49,181 nt of DNA from an uncultured Bacteroides sp. (GCA_945913015.1 CAMECH010000019.1:1-49181), one strand, 5' to 3'. Shown: positions 33,956 to 43,758, counted from the first letter of the stretch. The notes: a model not told the origin generated them from the letters alone. Numbers and translations are program-made.

Positions 33956-34719
33956 TCTTTATTCAATGCCTCATTAATAACTTCAACTATTTTTTCTCTT
34001 GACGGCGGTTTTAAAATGTATCCGTCAGGCCTGTTTCTCAGCACTTTTAAAATCAGTTCACGTTCAGCAACCGACGTCAGAAAGACAACCGGTATTTTAT
34101 TGATGCTTTCGTCTTCCCTGATTTTCTCAAACACTTCAAGTCCGTTCATCCCCGGCATATCATAATCAAGCAGAATCACATCCGGGTTCTTTGTCTTTAT
34201 AAACTCAAGTCCTTTCTCACCTGAATTTGCCAGCATAACCTTATATTCTTTTTCAAGTATGCTCTTCAGGTTCCTAAGCACAAGCGCATTATCATCTATA
34301 ATCAAAATGCTCTTTTTTACTTCGGCTCCTTTCGGCGTTTCCTTTTGAACCGGCATTTCCATGTGGAGTATTGAAAAACACGTATTTAATACATCTTTAC
34401 TTTTTAAAGGTCTGTATATCATACTGACATTGCGGAAACGTTCCAATGCCAGTTGCAGCTTTTGTTCCATATCCTTTGTGCCGATAACAAGCATCGAAAT
34501 ATGATCATATTTAATATCCAGGGCTTCAAACACATCCATAACATCTCCATCGGCATCCTGCACATTGAAAATAAGCAACGCCGGCCTTAAAATACGAATC
34601 ATATCCTTTACGTTCTTGGCATTCTCGGAGCACATCTGAATCTGAAAGTATGGCATAAGACATTCGTTGATACTTTGCAGCGTTTCGTTGATTTCACCTA
34701 TCAGCAAAATTTTCGTCAT
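33952..34719 (-). CDS. Tandem receiver protein (degenerate REC + intact REC)
   Basis: A 255-residue response regulator with two receiver domains and no output domain. REC1 (residues 1-120) has Asn 52 where the phospho-Asp belongs (LLIFNVQDADG) and lacks the DD pair, so it is probably not phosphorylated. REC2 (about 135-255) is intact: ILIIDDN, Asp 185 (LLDYDMPGMNG), FLTS and LKPP. GGGGAGGG lies about 8 bases upstream of the ATG. It overlaps the hybrid kinase gene downstream (ATGA) and is first in a four-gene run. It may be an intermediate or phosphate sink in the relay. Confidence 0.88.
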   Translation of the reverse strand: MTKILLIGEINETLQSINECLMPYFQIQMCSENAKNVKDMIRILRPALLIFNVQDADGDVMDVFEALDIKYDHISMLVIGTKDMEQKLQLALERFRNVSMIYRPLKSKDVLNTCFSILHMEMPVQKETPKGAEVKKSILIIDDNALVLRNLKSILEKEYKVMLANSGEKGLEFIKTKNPDVILLDYDMPGMNGLEVFEKIREDESINKIPVVFLTSVAERELILKVLRNRPDGYILKPPSREKIVEVINEALNKE

Positions 34720-34763
34720 CTACGTTACCCTCCCCATTCAGCACATATTTCTCATATGAGACT

Positions 34764-34772
34764 ATTTTACCA
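34764..34772 (-). promoter_or_regulatory. Extended -10 promoter of the REC-REC/kinase operon
   Basis: TGGTAAAAT within ATATGGTAAAATA on the minus strand, 45 bases before the start codon; no good -35 box. Confidence 0.45.
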
Positions 34773-34952
34773 TATAAATGTAAAAATCGCATTTACTTTT
34801 TTCATTACCGTAACAATTAATATGCAAACGCAAAGTTTGTCTTGTTTTTTTGTGTTTGTGTGCTATCCTATAACATGATGTAAAAGCATGATAATAATTA
34901 AAATATAAAAGAATGAATGCGGCGCTAAAGCGTCTGCGGAATGGGGATTATT

Positions 34953-35933
34953 ATGAAAATAGCAGCATATAATTACCGCGACTTTGATGAAGCGCAATTT
35001 TTTGAAAAATTTGCAAAGGAATATAATGTTGAGATTGTTCCGATACGTGAGTCTCCGTCAGCTTCAAATGCATCTCTCGCCGCCGGATGCGAGGGTGTAA
35101 GCACAATTACAACGCCGGTTACAGAAGAACTCATAACTTTATGGAAAGAAGCCGGTGTGCGCCATATATCTACACGAACAATCGGTTTTGACCATATTGA
35201 TACAGAAGCTGCAAAAAGACACAAAATGGCAGTCAGCAATGTCACTTATTCCACAGGAAGTGTTGCAGACTATACTGTAATGCTGATTCTTATGGCATTG
35301 CGAAGAATGAAATCCATAATTAAGCGAGCTGAAGGAATGGATTATTCACTCAACGGAAATATCGGAAGAGAGATATCAGACCTTACAGTCGGTGTTGTCG
35401 GCACAGGCAAAATAGGCTGTCATGTAATCCGAAACCTGTCCGGCTTCGGATGCCGTATACTGGCACATGATCCATATGAAAATGAAGAAGCAAAGAAATA
35501 CGGGACTTACTGCTCTTTGGAAGAGTTATTTAGCCAAAGCGATGTAATTACATTTCACACTCCCGCCACAGAAAGCAGTTTTCACATGGTAAATGCGGCG
35601 ACGATTTCACAGATGAAAGACGGTGTTATAATTATAAATACCGCCCGCGGAAGCATAATCGATACGCCTGCATTTATTGATGCTCTTGAAAGCGGCAAAA
35701 TCGGAGCAGCCGCACTGGATGTAATTGAAAATGAGCTTGGCATGTACTATGGTGATTACAAATATCAGGTCATAGGACACCGCGAAATGTCTGTTCTTAA
35801 AGATATGCCTAACGTACTCATGCTCCCCCACATGGCTTTTTACACCGAGCAGGCCGTATCCGACATGGTTGAACACTCAATCGCACACATTGTAAATCAT
35901 GACGGCAATGTAGTGCCATATGATGCTGAATAA
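34953..35933 (+). CDS. D-lactate dehydrogenase, VanH-like D-2-hydroxyacid dehydrogenase
   Basis: Reduces a 2-oxo acid, most likely pyruvate to D-lactate, with NADH. It has 326 residues. The start at 34953 has GGGGATT 5 bases upstream; an ATG at 34941 does not. It contains ISTRTIGFDHIDTEAAKR (substrate-binding Arg and Asn/His region), VGVVGTGKIGCHV (Rossmann), HTPAT, INTARGSIIDT (catalytic Arg region), and LPHMAFYTEQAV with the catalytic His. The sequence follows VanH closely by eye through its whole length. VanH supplies D-lactate for D-Ala-D-Lac, but no vanA/vanX-type ligase or peptidase is in the window, so ordinary fermentation is more likely. Confidence 0.88.
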   Translation: MKIAAYNYRDFDEAQFFEKFAKEYNVEIVPIRESPSASNASLAAGCEGVSTITTPVTEELITLWKEAGVRHISTRTIGFDHIDTEAAKRHKMAVSNVTYSTGSVADYTVMLILMALRRMKSIIKRAEGMDYSLNGNIGREISDLTVGVVGTGKIGCHVIRNLSGFGCRILAHDPYENEEAKKYGTYCSLEELFSQSDVITFHTPATESSFHMVNAATISQMKDGVIIINTARGSIIDTPAFIDALESGKIGAAALDVIENELGMYYGDYKYQVIGHREMSVLKDMPNVLMLPHMAFYTEQAVSDMVEHSIAHIVNHDGNVVPYDAE

Positions 35934-35960
35934 AACAGCATGTTCTATAAGTTTAAAAGG

Positions 35961-35980
35961 AGCCGGCAAATCTGCCGGCT
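35961..35980 (+). terminator. Hairpin after the D-lactate dehydrogenase gene
   Basis: Perfect 8-bp stem AGCCGGCA / TGCCGGCT with a 4-base loop, 28 bases past the stop. A T-run is lacking, so it may only partly terminate. In the 312-base gap 35934-36245 I otherwise see only the ldh promoter. Confidence 0.4.
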
Positions 35981-36084
35981 GCTTAGCTGGCGGACCATCT
36001 CATTTTAATTTGTACTAAATCTTGTCATAGGACCACCTAAAGCAAAGTTTTAATTTTCCCCACCCCCCAACTGCATTTACTAAC

Positions 36085-36114
36085 TTGAAGAACAGAAAAG
36101 GTGTATGTTATAAT
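36085..36114 (+). promoter_or_regulatory. Promoter of the L-lactate dehydrogenase gene
   Basis: TTGAAG (36085-36090), 18-base spacer ending TGT (extended -10), TATAAT (36109-36114), plus strand. A leader of about 125 bases follows. Confidence 0.65.
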
Positions 36115-36245
36115 AATTACGTTATAGTTGCATTATTGCATTTAAAAATATTGTTGTGTTTGTGATAAATGTAATTGACTTCAAATTCAAATACAATGGA
36201 ATATTTGAGAAGAATATCTGAGAAAATGAAGGGAGCACAAATTAA

Positions 36246-37184
36246 ATGAAAGTAGCAGTTATTGGTAACGGTAATGTGGGAATGGCAGTTTTTAAGGAAC
36301 TGCAGAATATGCGTGAAGTGCATGAAATTGCTCTTGTTGGGCGAAATAAAGAAAAAATTGAAGCGGAGATTACAGATTATCTTGATGCCAAAATATTAAG
36401 GACATGCCCTACTGCCAAATTGTGTGGCGGAGGCTATGAACTGACCGAAGGTGCAGATATCTTAATCTATACCGCAGGAGCAGCACAAAAGCCGGGACAG
36501 AGCAGATTAGAACTGGTGGGCCAGAATGTTGAGATGACAAAAAACATTTTTGAAGAAGTCAACAAGTATAACCGTGATGCAATTATTATCGTATTGTCAA
36601 ATCCTGTGGATATTATAACAACCGCAATCCAGAAATTTGCAGGACGTCCTGCAAATAAAGTCATCGGAACCGGAACACTTCTTGACACCGCAAGGCTCAG
36701 ACGATATGTGTCATCAGTTCTCGATGTTTCTTCTTCATCTGTGGATGTTATGGTTTTGGGCGAGCATGGCGACAGCTCCTGCATTATCTGGAGTGCATTG
36801 CGTGTGTTGGGAATGTCTCCTGATGAGTACTTATCCCTTGAGCTTGAAGATGAGGCGATGATTAAACATAATAAACTGTCTGCTATGGTCCGCCAGACTG
36901 CCGGAAAGTTAATCAGCGCAAAGGGATTTACAGCGTATGGTGTTGCAGCCGCAGCCTGCAGAGTTGTATCGGCAATCGTTAATGACACGCATGAAATCCT
37001 GCCGCTTACGGTTGTACTCAATGGTGAATATGATGTTTCCAATCTGGCAATATCAGTACCTTGTATGATAGGCAGAAACGGCCTTATTACAACAAAGCAG
37101 ATGAAATTAACCGAAAGTGAAAAGGATGACTTTATGAAATCTGCATCAATTTTGCAGGAGACTGCAAAACAGGTAGGATTATAA
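36246..37184 (+). CDS. ldh: L-lactate dehydrogenase
   Basis: Reduces pyruvate to L-lactate with NADH in the cytoplasm. It has 312 residues. Rossmann start MKVAVIGNGNVGMAV; AGAAQKPGQSR carries Gln at the position that separates lactate (Gln) from malate (Arg) dehydrogenases. LSNPVDIITT, GTGTLLDTARLR and catalytic GEHGDSS are present. GGGAG lies 11 bases before the ATG. It is on the plus strand after the D-lactate dehydrogenase gene but has its own promoter, so the two isomers can be made under different conditions. Allosteric (FBP-binding) residues were not checked. Confidence 0.93.
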   Translation: MKVAVIGNGNVGMAVFKELQNMREVHEIALVGRNKEKIEAEITDYLDAKILRTCPTAKLCGGGYELTEGADILIYTAGAAQKPGQSRLELVGQNVEMTKNIFEEVNKYNRDAIIIVLSNPVDIITTAIQKFAGRPANKVIGTGTLLDTARLRRYVSSVLDVSSSSVDVMVLGEHGDSSCIIWSALRVLGMSPDEYLSLELEDEAMIKHNKLSAMVRQTAGKLISAKGFTAYGVAAAACRVVSAIVNDTHEILPLTVVLNGEYDVSNLAISVPCMIGRNGLITTKQMKLTESEKDDFMKSASILQETAKQVGL

Positions 37185-37243
37185 TGCAAATCAGGTGGGA
37201 TTATAATCTTATAATAAGATTTGAAATAAAAATGCTGCAATAG

Positions 37244-37290
37244 AATTGAGGTGAGCCCAAAACATCTGACTCTTTGGGTTCACCTCAATT
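37244..37290 (+). terminator. Terminator of ldh at the convergent end with HK2
   Basis: An 18-bp stem (37244-37261 and 37273-37290) with one G-U pair on the plus strand and an 11-base loop, followed by TAATCT. The weak T-run lowers certainty. It also separates the convergent HK2 gene (stop at 37346). Confidence 0.7.
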
Positions 37291-37345
37291 TAATCTGCAT
37301 CTGGCAACGCTTTTTGATTATCTTTCTTCCCTTTGAATTATCCTG

Positions 37346-40096
37346 TTAAAATGTTCCAAGTATTTTTTTCAGTCTGTCTGTCAGCTCTGCATATTCTTCC
37401 AGTAAGGCTTTGTGATGTAAACGGATATAATCCGAATCTCCATTTTTTGATGCCATCTCCAGAGCTTTGGCGTGTTCAGCCAACTCGTCCGCCCCGATAT
37501 AAAGTGAACTGCTCTTCAGGGAATGCACATGAATACAATAGTTTCCCCAGTCCTGCTGGTCATAATACTGTTCCAGAAGCTGACTCTTATCACTTTCAAC
37601 ATATGTCTCCAGCATTTCGATATAAAATTCTTCACCGCCCTCAAAGAATCTCATTCCTGCCTCTGTATTGAGAAAATCAATTCTGCTGATTATCCCGGAG
37701 GCTGACGCTGCATCATCTTTTGCTTCTTCCTTGTGGCTTTGCGATTTCGGCGCAGCCGTTATGTCATCAGGAAGGTATTGTCTTATCATACGCACTAAAT
37801 TACCGCTCTGCACCGGTTTTGACAGGTAATCGGCAAAGCCCTCCTGTAAATATTGCTCCCTGACACCTACAATAGCATTAGCTGTAAGCATGATAACCGG
37901 AGTGTCCGCATTTGGACACGATTTCATCTGCTTCAAGGCACGAAATGTTTCAATTCCGTCCATATCCGGCATCATGTGATCCAGAAAAATGATGTGATAT
38001 TTCTTATGGCTTGCCATCTCAAGAGCCTTCTTACCACTCAGTGCAGTATCAATCTGAAGCTGTGTCTGCTTAAGCAATCCGATAAACACCTTAAGATTCA
38101 TTTCAACATCGTCCACAACCAGAATCCTGCCTTCCGGAGCAACCAGCTTTTCTGCCTTTTGTTCCTCTTCCTGTATGCCGGATTCAATCTTTGCCGAAAA
38201 TTCTCCCATAGGACGATTATCCAGTATCTTCTGCGGAAGTTCGACCCTGAATACAGAGCCTTTTCCATATTCACTCTCCACTGTAACCGAACCTTGCATT
38301 AACTCAACAATCTGCTTTGTGATTGCAAGTCCAAGTCCTGTTCCTTCAATATTTCTGTTCTTTTTCTCATCTACTCTCTGAAATGAATCAAATAATTTTG
38401 CACAATTTTCTTCAGTAATGCCTATACCGGTATCCCGCACACTGATTTGCAGCAACAGTATGTCATTTTCCAGACGCTGTCCCTGCATTGACATAGTAAT
38501 GCCACCCTCTTTGGTATACTTCACCGCATTGGTAAGCAGATTTACAATTACCTGCCGCACACGAACCTCATCCCCATACAGTCTTCCCGGAAGCGTTCTG
38601 TCATTTTCCACCGTAAATTTCAGATTCTTCTCCTTCGCCTTTATGGCAATCATATTGTAGCAGTCACAAATCAGTGAAGATAATTCATACTCAACCGGAA
38701 CAATCTCCATCTTTCCGGACTCAATTTTTGAAAAGTCGAGAATATCATTAATCAGCGCCAGCAGATTCTTTCCTGCGTTCTGAATGTCAACCGCATACTC
38801 TTTGATGTTCTGCTCAGTACTTTCTTTTAAAATCATTTCATCCATACCAAGCACTGCATTAATCGGAGTCCTGATTTCATGGGACATATTTGCCAGAAAC
38901 CGTGCTTTGGATTCATTGGCATAGATTGCCTGCTGTTTTTCATTTTCTATATGTAAAATATCCCTCACCGTATTAATAATTGAGATAATAAGCAGAAAAA
39001 TCATGCCGCATGCAATCATCACACCGCTTGAAGATGAATTTCTCCAGAAATAAATTACAAGCTGCGCAACAGCCGCAATAATCGCACCTAAAATACCAAT
39101 GGCGACCAGCTTATACTGCCCGATATATCCTTTGACGCAGTCTATTATGATTGTAACTGCCATCAGTAAAACAGAAACTCCGCAAAACAGTGCGAATACC
39201 GAAATACTGTCGGCAAAATCTACAAGGTTTAAAAACTGCAGTGTGATACACACAATCGAATCTATTGCAACCAATGTACACACGATAACATAAAAAATGT
39301 TGTATCTTCTTTTTTGTATTTCATTAAGATAAAGCATATATGGAAACGGCATCAGCATAACCATGACAAACGCCAAATCATTTACCACGGAAGGATTCGG
39401 GAAAATCAACTGACGGAAGATAGAATCCGACAGCATCCAGCATGCTGCCAAAAGCACACCCCATCCGAGATATTCCAGTTCTACCGGTTTGTGATAGCAA
39501 AAACGCAAAATAAGGCTTCCGACAACACTTGCCATGCCGAGCATAAGCATAATAAGTGAAGCAATAAATTCACCGCCTCTTTCTTTAAACAATGTTCCCC
39601 ATATGCCCATTTTATCGCCATAATAAATAATACGCAATTTTCCGCTATATTCCGTATCCGTCTGATAAGAAACGCGAAGAATCTTTCCCCCGTCTCCTTC
39701 CTCTATTTTCATAAAGACAAATGATGATGTACTGGAGCGACCATACGGCTTGCTGTTTAAGGTAGAATATTGCCGACGTAATTCACCATCCACATAGATT
39801 GCCATCTCCTGCCGGTTACTGCGAAAACAAAGGTATAAGTTCTCCTCAATGTCCTCCGGCAATACCGTTTCCACAATGATTTTTTCATTGCGGTTCACAT
39901 CATAGTTGCCCGGAATCCTGATATCCGATGTACTGCCATCCTCACGAATCATCTTCCACGGCACATCAAACTGTTCGCAGTGAGTTTCATCTGCATTCTG
40001 CTCCGGAAGGAGCAATTCTCCCAGCAAAAAGAGACTCGCCACAATCAAAACAAGTCCACGAAATACCCATTTTAGTATATCCATTTTTTTATCCAT
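37346..40096 (-). CDS. Hybrid histidine kinase with extracytoplasmic sensor, 7TM, kinase, REC and HPt domains (HK2)
   Basis: A 916-residue paralogue of HK1. After TM1 (about 10-28) comes an extracytoplasmic domain (about 35-170), then seven TM segments (about 175-380). HisKA has phospho-His 406 (NMSHEIRTP); ATPase boxes TNAVKYTKEG, DTGIGI and GTGLGL follow. REC has VVDDVEMN and phospho-Asp 706 (FLDHMMPDMDG). HPt has His 858 (HVHSLKSSS). GGGG lies 6 bases before the ATG. It has its own TTGCTT-N17-TATAAT promoter. The C-terminal tail (YAELTDRLKKIL) is nearly identical to that of HK3, indicating duplication. Signal and partner regulator are unknown. Confidence 0.93.
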   Translation of the reverse strand: MDKKMDILKWVFRGLVLIVASLFLLGELLLPEQNADETHCEQFDVPWKMIREDGSTSDIRIPGNYDVNRNEKIIVETVLPEDIEENLYLCFRSNRQEMAIYVDGELRRQYSTLNSKPYGRSSTSSFVFMKIEEGDGGKILRVSYQTDTEYSGKLRIIYYGDKMGIWGTLFKERGGEFIASLIMLMLGMASVVGSLILRFCYHKPVELEYLGWGVLLAACWMLSDSIFRQLIFPNPSVVNDLAFVMVMLMPFPYMLYLNEIQKRRYNIFYVIVCTLVAIDSIVCITLQFLNLVDFADSISVFALFCGVSVLLMAVTIIIDCVKGYIGQYKLVAIGILGAIIAAVAQLVIYFWRNSSSSGVMIACGMIFLLIISIINTVRDILHIENEKQQAIYANESKARFLANMSHEIRTPINAVLGMDEMILKESTEQNIKEYAVDIQNAGKNLLALINDILDFSKIESGKMEIVPVEYELSSLICDCYNMIAIKAKEKNLKFTVENDRTLPGRLYGDEVRVRQVIVNLLTNAVKYTKEGGITMSMQGQRLENDILLLQISVRDTGIGITEENCAKLFDSFQRVDEKKNRNIEGTGLGLAITKQIVELMQGSVTVESEYGKGSVFRVELPQKILDNRPMGEFSAKIESGIQEEEQKAEKLVAPEGRILVVDDVEMNLKVFIGLLKQTQLQIDTALSGKKALEMASHKKYHIIFLDHMMPDMDGIETFRALKQMKSCPNADTPVIMLTANAIVGVREQYLQEGFADYLSKPVQSGNLVRMIRQYLPDDITAAPKSQSHKEEAKDDAASASGIISRIDFLNTEAGMRFFEGGEEFYIEMLETYVESDKSQLLEQYYDQQDWGNYCIHVHSLKSSSLYIGADELAEHAKALEMASKNGDSDYIRLHHKALLEEYAELTDRLKKILGTF

Positions 40097-40154
40097 AGAA
40101 TTCCCCGCTCACATCACTACAAATTGCCGTAAAGTAACCAAAACTAATGTATTA

Positions 40155-40183
40155 ATTATAGGTAAGCCAATTTTAAAAAGCAA
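40155..40183 (-). promoter_or_regulatory. Promoter of HK2
   Basis: TTGCTT (40178-40183), 17-base spacer, TATAAT (40155-40160), minus strand, in the gap after HK3. No clear terminator follows HK3, so read-through is possible. Confidence 0.7.
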
Positions 40184-40231
40184 CCCTCAGAGAAAAGAGC
40201 AATGCAGCTTTGTCATGTGGCAAATACCGAT

Positions 40232-42913
40232 TCAATGCTCTTCCAGTATTTCTTTCAGCCTGTCTGTCAGCTCTGTATATTCTTCCAGTACATCCTGATT
40301 ATGCAGCTTTATATAATCTGTATCTCCATCTTTTGCTGCCATTTCAAGGTCTTTTGCGTGCTCGGACAGATTTACCGCACCTATTGTAAGCGATGTACTC
40401 TTCAGTGCATGCACAATCGTTCTGTAATTATCCCAGTCCTCCTCATCAAAAAACTGCTTTATCTTTGATACTTTATCAGCTTTCATATATTCCTGCAGCA
40501 TCTCTATATAAAAATCTTCTTCATTCATGCAGTATGTAAGACCTGTCTTCACATTCAGTCCTTCAAGTTTTTCCAGTGCTCCAATTTTTCCCGTACTGTC
40601 AGGTTCCTGCATATTTTCCGGAGACTGAATCTGCTCTGTTGCAGACTCATCTATGTGCTTTGGCATTTCCAAAGACACCACCTCTTTAGAATTTTCTGTT
40701 TCTTCAGATGCACAAATAAGTTCTTTCGGCAGATATTCCAGCAGCATCTCCAATAACTTTGTCTCCTGAATTGGCTTTGACAGATAATCGGTAAATCCTG
40801 CCTCCATGTATTCTTCTTTTGCTCCTGCAATAGCATTTGCGGTAAGCATTATAACAGGTATTTCACTGTTAGGATTGTCCGTAAGTTTCTTCATATTCTG
40901 CCTTGTTTCAATGCCATCCATCTCAGGCATCATATGATCCAGAAAAACTATGTCATACCGCTTCATTTTTAAGCATTCCAGACATTCTCTGCCACTGCCC
41001 GCCGTATCAACCTGTATTTTTGTTTCCTTCAGTAAGCCTTTTACTACCTTTAAATTCATCTCAACATCGTCCACAACAAGAATCTTTGCTTCCGGTGCTG
41101 TAAAAGCCGGCTTGTCATTATCCGTAGCCTTGAGGTACTGCCTGTAACGCCTGCCGAAATCTCCCATCGGCTTTGCGTCTACTACCTTCTGTGGTATTTT
41201 TGCAGTAAAGCAGGAGCCTTTTCCATATGTACTGTCCACTGATATTTCTCCGCCCATCAAATCCACCAGCTTCTTTGTAAGGTTCAGCCCAAGCCCCGTT
41301 CCTTCAATATTCCGATTTCGTTTTTCTTCTATGCGTGTAAATGCTTCAAACAGCTTTTCTAAATCCTCTTCCTTAATTCCAATTCCTGTATCAGCAACAG
41401 ATATAACAAGAAGTATCTGTTCATTTGATTTTTCTTCGTAATCAAGGCTGAATATTATCTTTCCTTTTTTTGTATATTTCACAGCATTAGACAGGAAGTT
41501 ATTGATAATCTGTCTGATGCGTACCTCATCCCCATATAACAGAGACGGCATATTTTCGTTAATCTGCATCACAAATTCAATCGGTTTGTTTTCAATTTTA
41601 ACTTTTGTCATGTTATAACAGTCATTCAACACTGAAAACAATTCATATTTTATAGGAGAAATTTCCAGTTTTCCCGACTCTATTTTGGATATATCCAGAA
41701 TATCATTGATAATCGAAAGCAGTGATTGTCCTGCACTCTGTATATTCTTTGCATATTCCGTAAGGCTCTCATCCTTACATTCTTTCAAAAGCATGCTGTC
41801 CATACCCAGGATGCCATTAATAGGGGTGCGGATTTCATGTGACATATTCGCAAGGAACCGGCTTTTTGCCTCATTTGCACGAATAAGCTCCTGCATCATA
41901 TTTTTTTCCTTTGTCAGGTCATACGCAAAACATACAATGCAGTACGGGTCTGCATGAAAGTCTCTTGCGACAGAGAAATTCAGTGAGCAGCTTGTTCCTC
42001 CTTGTGTTGTCAGCTCAGCAACACCCTTATCATCCTTCAGAATAGTACCTGACAGTCTCTCATTTTCCTCTTTTGTGCTCTGAAACAATTGTGAAAGCTT
42101 TTGATTTTCAATCCGTTCTATTTTCAAAAGTTCCTTACCGTAATTATTTGCCAGAACAAGTCTGAAGTGTTCATCAAAAATCAGTATGGCAGTATTCGCT
42201 GACTCATAAATATATTGGCTAAGATTTCCTACTGTGATGCTGAATGCGTTAAATTTGGTGGCCCAGAACCACGTAATCATATAAGTCAGAAACATTCCAT
42301 ATGCTGAACTTGGAAATGAAGGCTTTCCCAACAACGGCAGAATCGTATCAGGAATGCAGGAAAACAGAATAGCCAGATTAGAGAGAATAGCTGCCCTGAC
42401 ATAATAAGCCTCACGTGTACGTTTTTCCTTACGTACCCAGATAACGCCAATACCAAGCATTGTCACGGTAACAAACATTAAGAAAAAACTGTGTACCGTT
42501 CTTCCGATGGTGTTATACGAATAGTAGCACATTCTTCCGTCTATTCTCACAAAAGTGTGCCTGTCTGGTATGAAGAAGGTCAAATCCACAACTGCAAAAA
42601 CCCCAAAGATAAATGCATAAGTACGAAACAGCCACTTAGGAAGCTGAACCATATACGCAACCATAAGTGCTTCTGTCATCATAAAACCTGCAACGCCTAT
42701 TATTCCGACGGTACGGAATACAGCTGCACCTTCTGCTGTTTCAGTAAATCCCATAATGCCATATCCACTGCTCCATAAAGCCCCGAAAAAACTCATTACA
42801 AGCATGTAGTACCGCAAATTTCCGGAGTTCTTTTCTCTCACAAAATAACTGATTCCACATATAGCAATAATTGTGCTAAACACCACAGCAAGGCAATTAA
42901 TAAATATTCCCAT
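40232..42913 (-). CDS. Hybrid histidine kinase with 7TM, PAS, kinase, REC and HPt domains (HK3)
   Basis: An 893-residue phosphorelay kinase whose sensor differs from HK1/HK2. It starts with seven TM segments (residues about 1-225) like histidine-kinase 7TM domains, with no large extracytoplasmic part. A PAS-like domain follows (about 235-335, [18 protein letters not shown]). HisKA has phospho-His 359 (NMSHEIRTP), with [15 protein letters not shown] and GTGLGL. REC phospho-Asp is 659 ([11 protein letters not shown]); HPt His is 835 (IVHALKSTS). I start it at the third in-frame ATG (42913), where GAGG lies 6 bases upstream. An 11-bp inverted repeat in the leader ends just before that ribosome site. 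Confidence 0.92.
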   Translation of the reverse strand: MGIFINCLAVVFSTIIAICGISYFVREKNSGNLRYYMLVMSFFGALWSSGYGIMGFTETAEGAAVFRTVGIIGVAGFMMTEALMVAYMVQLPKWLFRTYAFIFGVFAVVDLTFFIPDRHTFVRIDGRMCYYSYNTIGRTVHSFFLMFVTVTMLGIGVIWVRKEKRTREAYYVRAAILSNLAILFSCIPDTILPLLGKPSFPSSAYGMFLTYMITWFWATKFNAFSITVGNLSQYIYESANTAILIFDEHFRLVLANNYGKELLKIERIENQKLSQLFQSTKEENERLSGTILKDDKGVAELTTQGGTSCSLNFSVARDFHADPYCIVCFAYDLTKEKNMMQELIRANEAKSRFLANMSHEIRTPINGILGMDSMLLKECKDESLTEYAKNIQSAGQSLLSIINDILDISKIESGKLEISPIKYELFSVLNDCYNMTKVKIENKPIEFVMQINENMPSLLYGDEVRIRQIINNFLSNAVKYTKKGKIIFSLDYEEKSNEQILLVISVADTGIGIKEEDLEKLFEAFTRIEEKRNRNIEGTGLGLNLTKKLVDLMGGEISVDSTYGKGSCFTAKIPQKVVDAKPMGDFGRRYRQYLKATDNDKPAFTAPEAKILVVDDVEMNLKVVKGLLKETKIQVDTAGSGRECLECLKMKRYDIVFLDHMMPEMDGIETRQNMKKLTDNPNSEIPVIMLTANAIAGAKEEYMEAGFTDYLSKPIQETKLLEMLLEYLPKELICASEETENSKEVVSLEMPKHIDESATEQIQSPENMQEPDSTGKIGALEKLEGLNVKTGLTYCMNEEDFYIEMLQEYMKADKVSKIKQFFDEEDWDNYRTIVHALKSTSLTIGAVNLSEHAKDLEMAAKDGDTDYIKLHNQDVLEEYTELTDRLKEILEEH

Positions 42914-42924
42914 ACTAATCCTCA

Positions 42925-43013
42925 TTTCTGAGCGATTATTACGAAGGGGCAATGAATAATCTGCGAATGCAGTTTTTCATATTCCGTAATAGCTATTTGC
43001 TTTCGCTCAGAAA
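42925..43013 (-). promoter_or_regulatory. Large 5'-leader hairpin abutting the HK3 ribosome site
   Basis: TTTCTGAGCGA (42925-42935) pairs with TCGCTCAGAAA (43003-43013), and TATTACG (42937-42943) with CGTAATA (42985-42991), leaving a 41-base apical part. The outer stem ends 2-5 bases before TGAGG, the HK3 ribosome site. This fits translational control or an inserted palindromic element. Confidence 0.55.
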
Positions 43014-43022
43014 CAAACAGCC

Positions 43023-43060
43023 GTGTGAAAAATTAGCGCACCAGGCCTAATTTTTCACAC
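43023..43060. repeat. 14-bp perfect inverted repeat in the HK3/tautomerase divergent region
   Basis: GTGTGAAAAATTAG (43023-43036) and CTAATTTTTCACAC (43047-43060) around ten bases. No gene ends here, so it is not an obvious terminator; an operator or RNA element is possible. In the 384-base gap 42914-43297 I see this, the HK3 leader hairpin and the tautomerase promoter. Confidence 0.65.
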
Positions 43061-43238
43061 TATCCCTTCCGTAAATTCCGGTTTATAATAAACAATCGTC
43101 TGTCAGATTTCACTTCATATAGGAAATTATAAGATTAATGAACAAATTTGGCAATCAATAATTTATATTTTATTCATCTATTCTGACTTGCGTAGGTACT
43201 TTTTCCGTAACATTTTACTATATCTCACAGAATTATTA

Positions 43239-43247
43239 TGCTATAAT
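43239..43247 (+). promoter_or_regulatory. Extended -10 promoter of the tautomerase gene
   Basis: TGCTATAAT (TATAAT at 43242-43247) on the plus strand, 50 bases before the start codon; no good -35 box. Confidence 0.5.
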
Positions 43248-43297
43248 ACATTTTATAAAACTAATAATATTGCAAATACACATGAAAGAGGTACCCT

Positions 43298-43642
43298 ATG
43301 CCATTTATTAATTCAAAAATCAGCACTGCAATTACAGATGAACAGGAAAAAGAGATTAAAACACGTTTGGGACAGGCAATCAGGATTATTCCGGGCAAAT
43401 CCGAGAGCTGGCTTATGGTAGGATTCGAGCCTGAATACAAGCTTTATTTCAAGGGGAGCAACGAAGAGCCGCTTGCAATGGTAGATGTGAGCGTATATGG
43501 AAGTGAGAACCCGGCTGCATTCTCAAAGCTTACCTCAGAGATATGCAACATTTTCAATGATGTACTTGGAATCGCTCCGGACCACATCTATGTAAAATAT
43601 CAGGCTGTTTCCAACTGGGGCTGGAATGGCGGAAATTTCTAA
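43298..43642 (+). CDS. MIF-like tautomerase-superfamily protein
   Basis: A 114-residue protein of the macrophage migration inhibitory factor/tautomerase superfamily. Pro follows the initiator Met (MPFINSK), the catalytic base after Met removal. The body reads GQAIRIIPGKSESWLMVGFE, YFKGSNEEPLAMVDVSVYG and the C-terminal VKYQAVSNWGWNGGNF, the trimer-contact end found in MIF proteins. AGAGGT precedes the ATG. It is a single gene on the plus strand between two large kinase genes. Native substrate unknown; phenylpyruvate or dopachrome tautomerase activity is typical of the family. Gut bacterial MIF homologues are of interest for host signalling, but secretion is not indicated here (no signal peptide). 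Confidence 0.88.
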   Translation: MPFINSKISTAITDEQEKEIKTRLGQAIRIIPGKSESWLMVGFEPEYKLYFKGSNEEPLAMVDVSVYGSENPAAFSKLTSEICNIFNDVLGIAPDHIYVKYQAVSNWGWNGGNF

Positions 43643-43706
43643 AATCAGTAATACCACGTTGGCTGACTTGATAAATCTTTTTGCATCCTTTGTAGCATAA
43701 ATAAAA

Positions 43707-43735
43707 TAGGGGAGATAAGCTGCTTATCTCCCCTA
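43707..43735 (-). terminator. Terminator of the BMP-BMP-HK4 operon
   Basis: Perfect 13-bp stem TAGGGGAGATAAG / CTTATCTCCCCTA with a 3-base loop. On the minus strand TTTTATTTATG follows. It lies 24 bases past the HK4 stop and may also stop tautomerase transcripts from the other side. Confidence 0.85.
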
Positions 43736-43758
43736 AATAAAAAATCCTCATTTTACAC

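Noticed and set aside
36467-37240. 257-codon minus-strand ORF over ldh
   Set aside because: Antisense shadow of a strongly conserved lactate dehydrogenase; no start signals.
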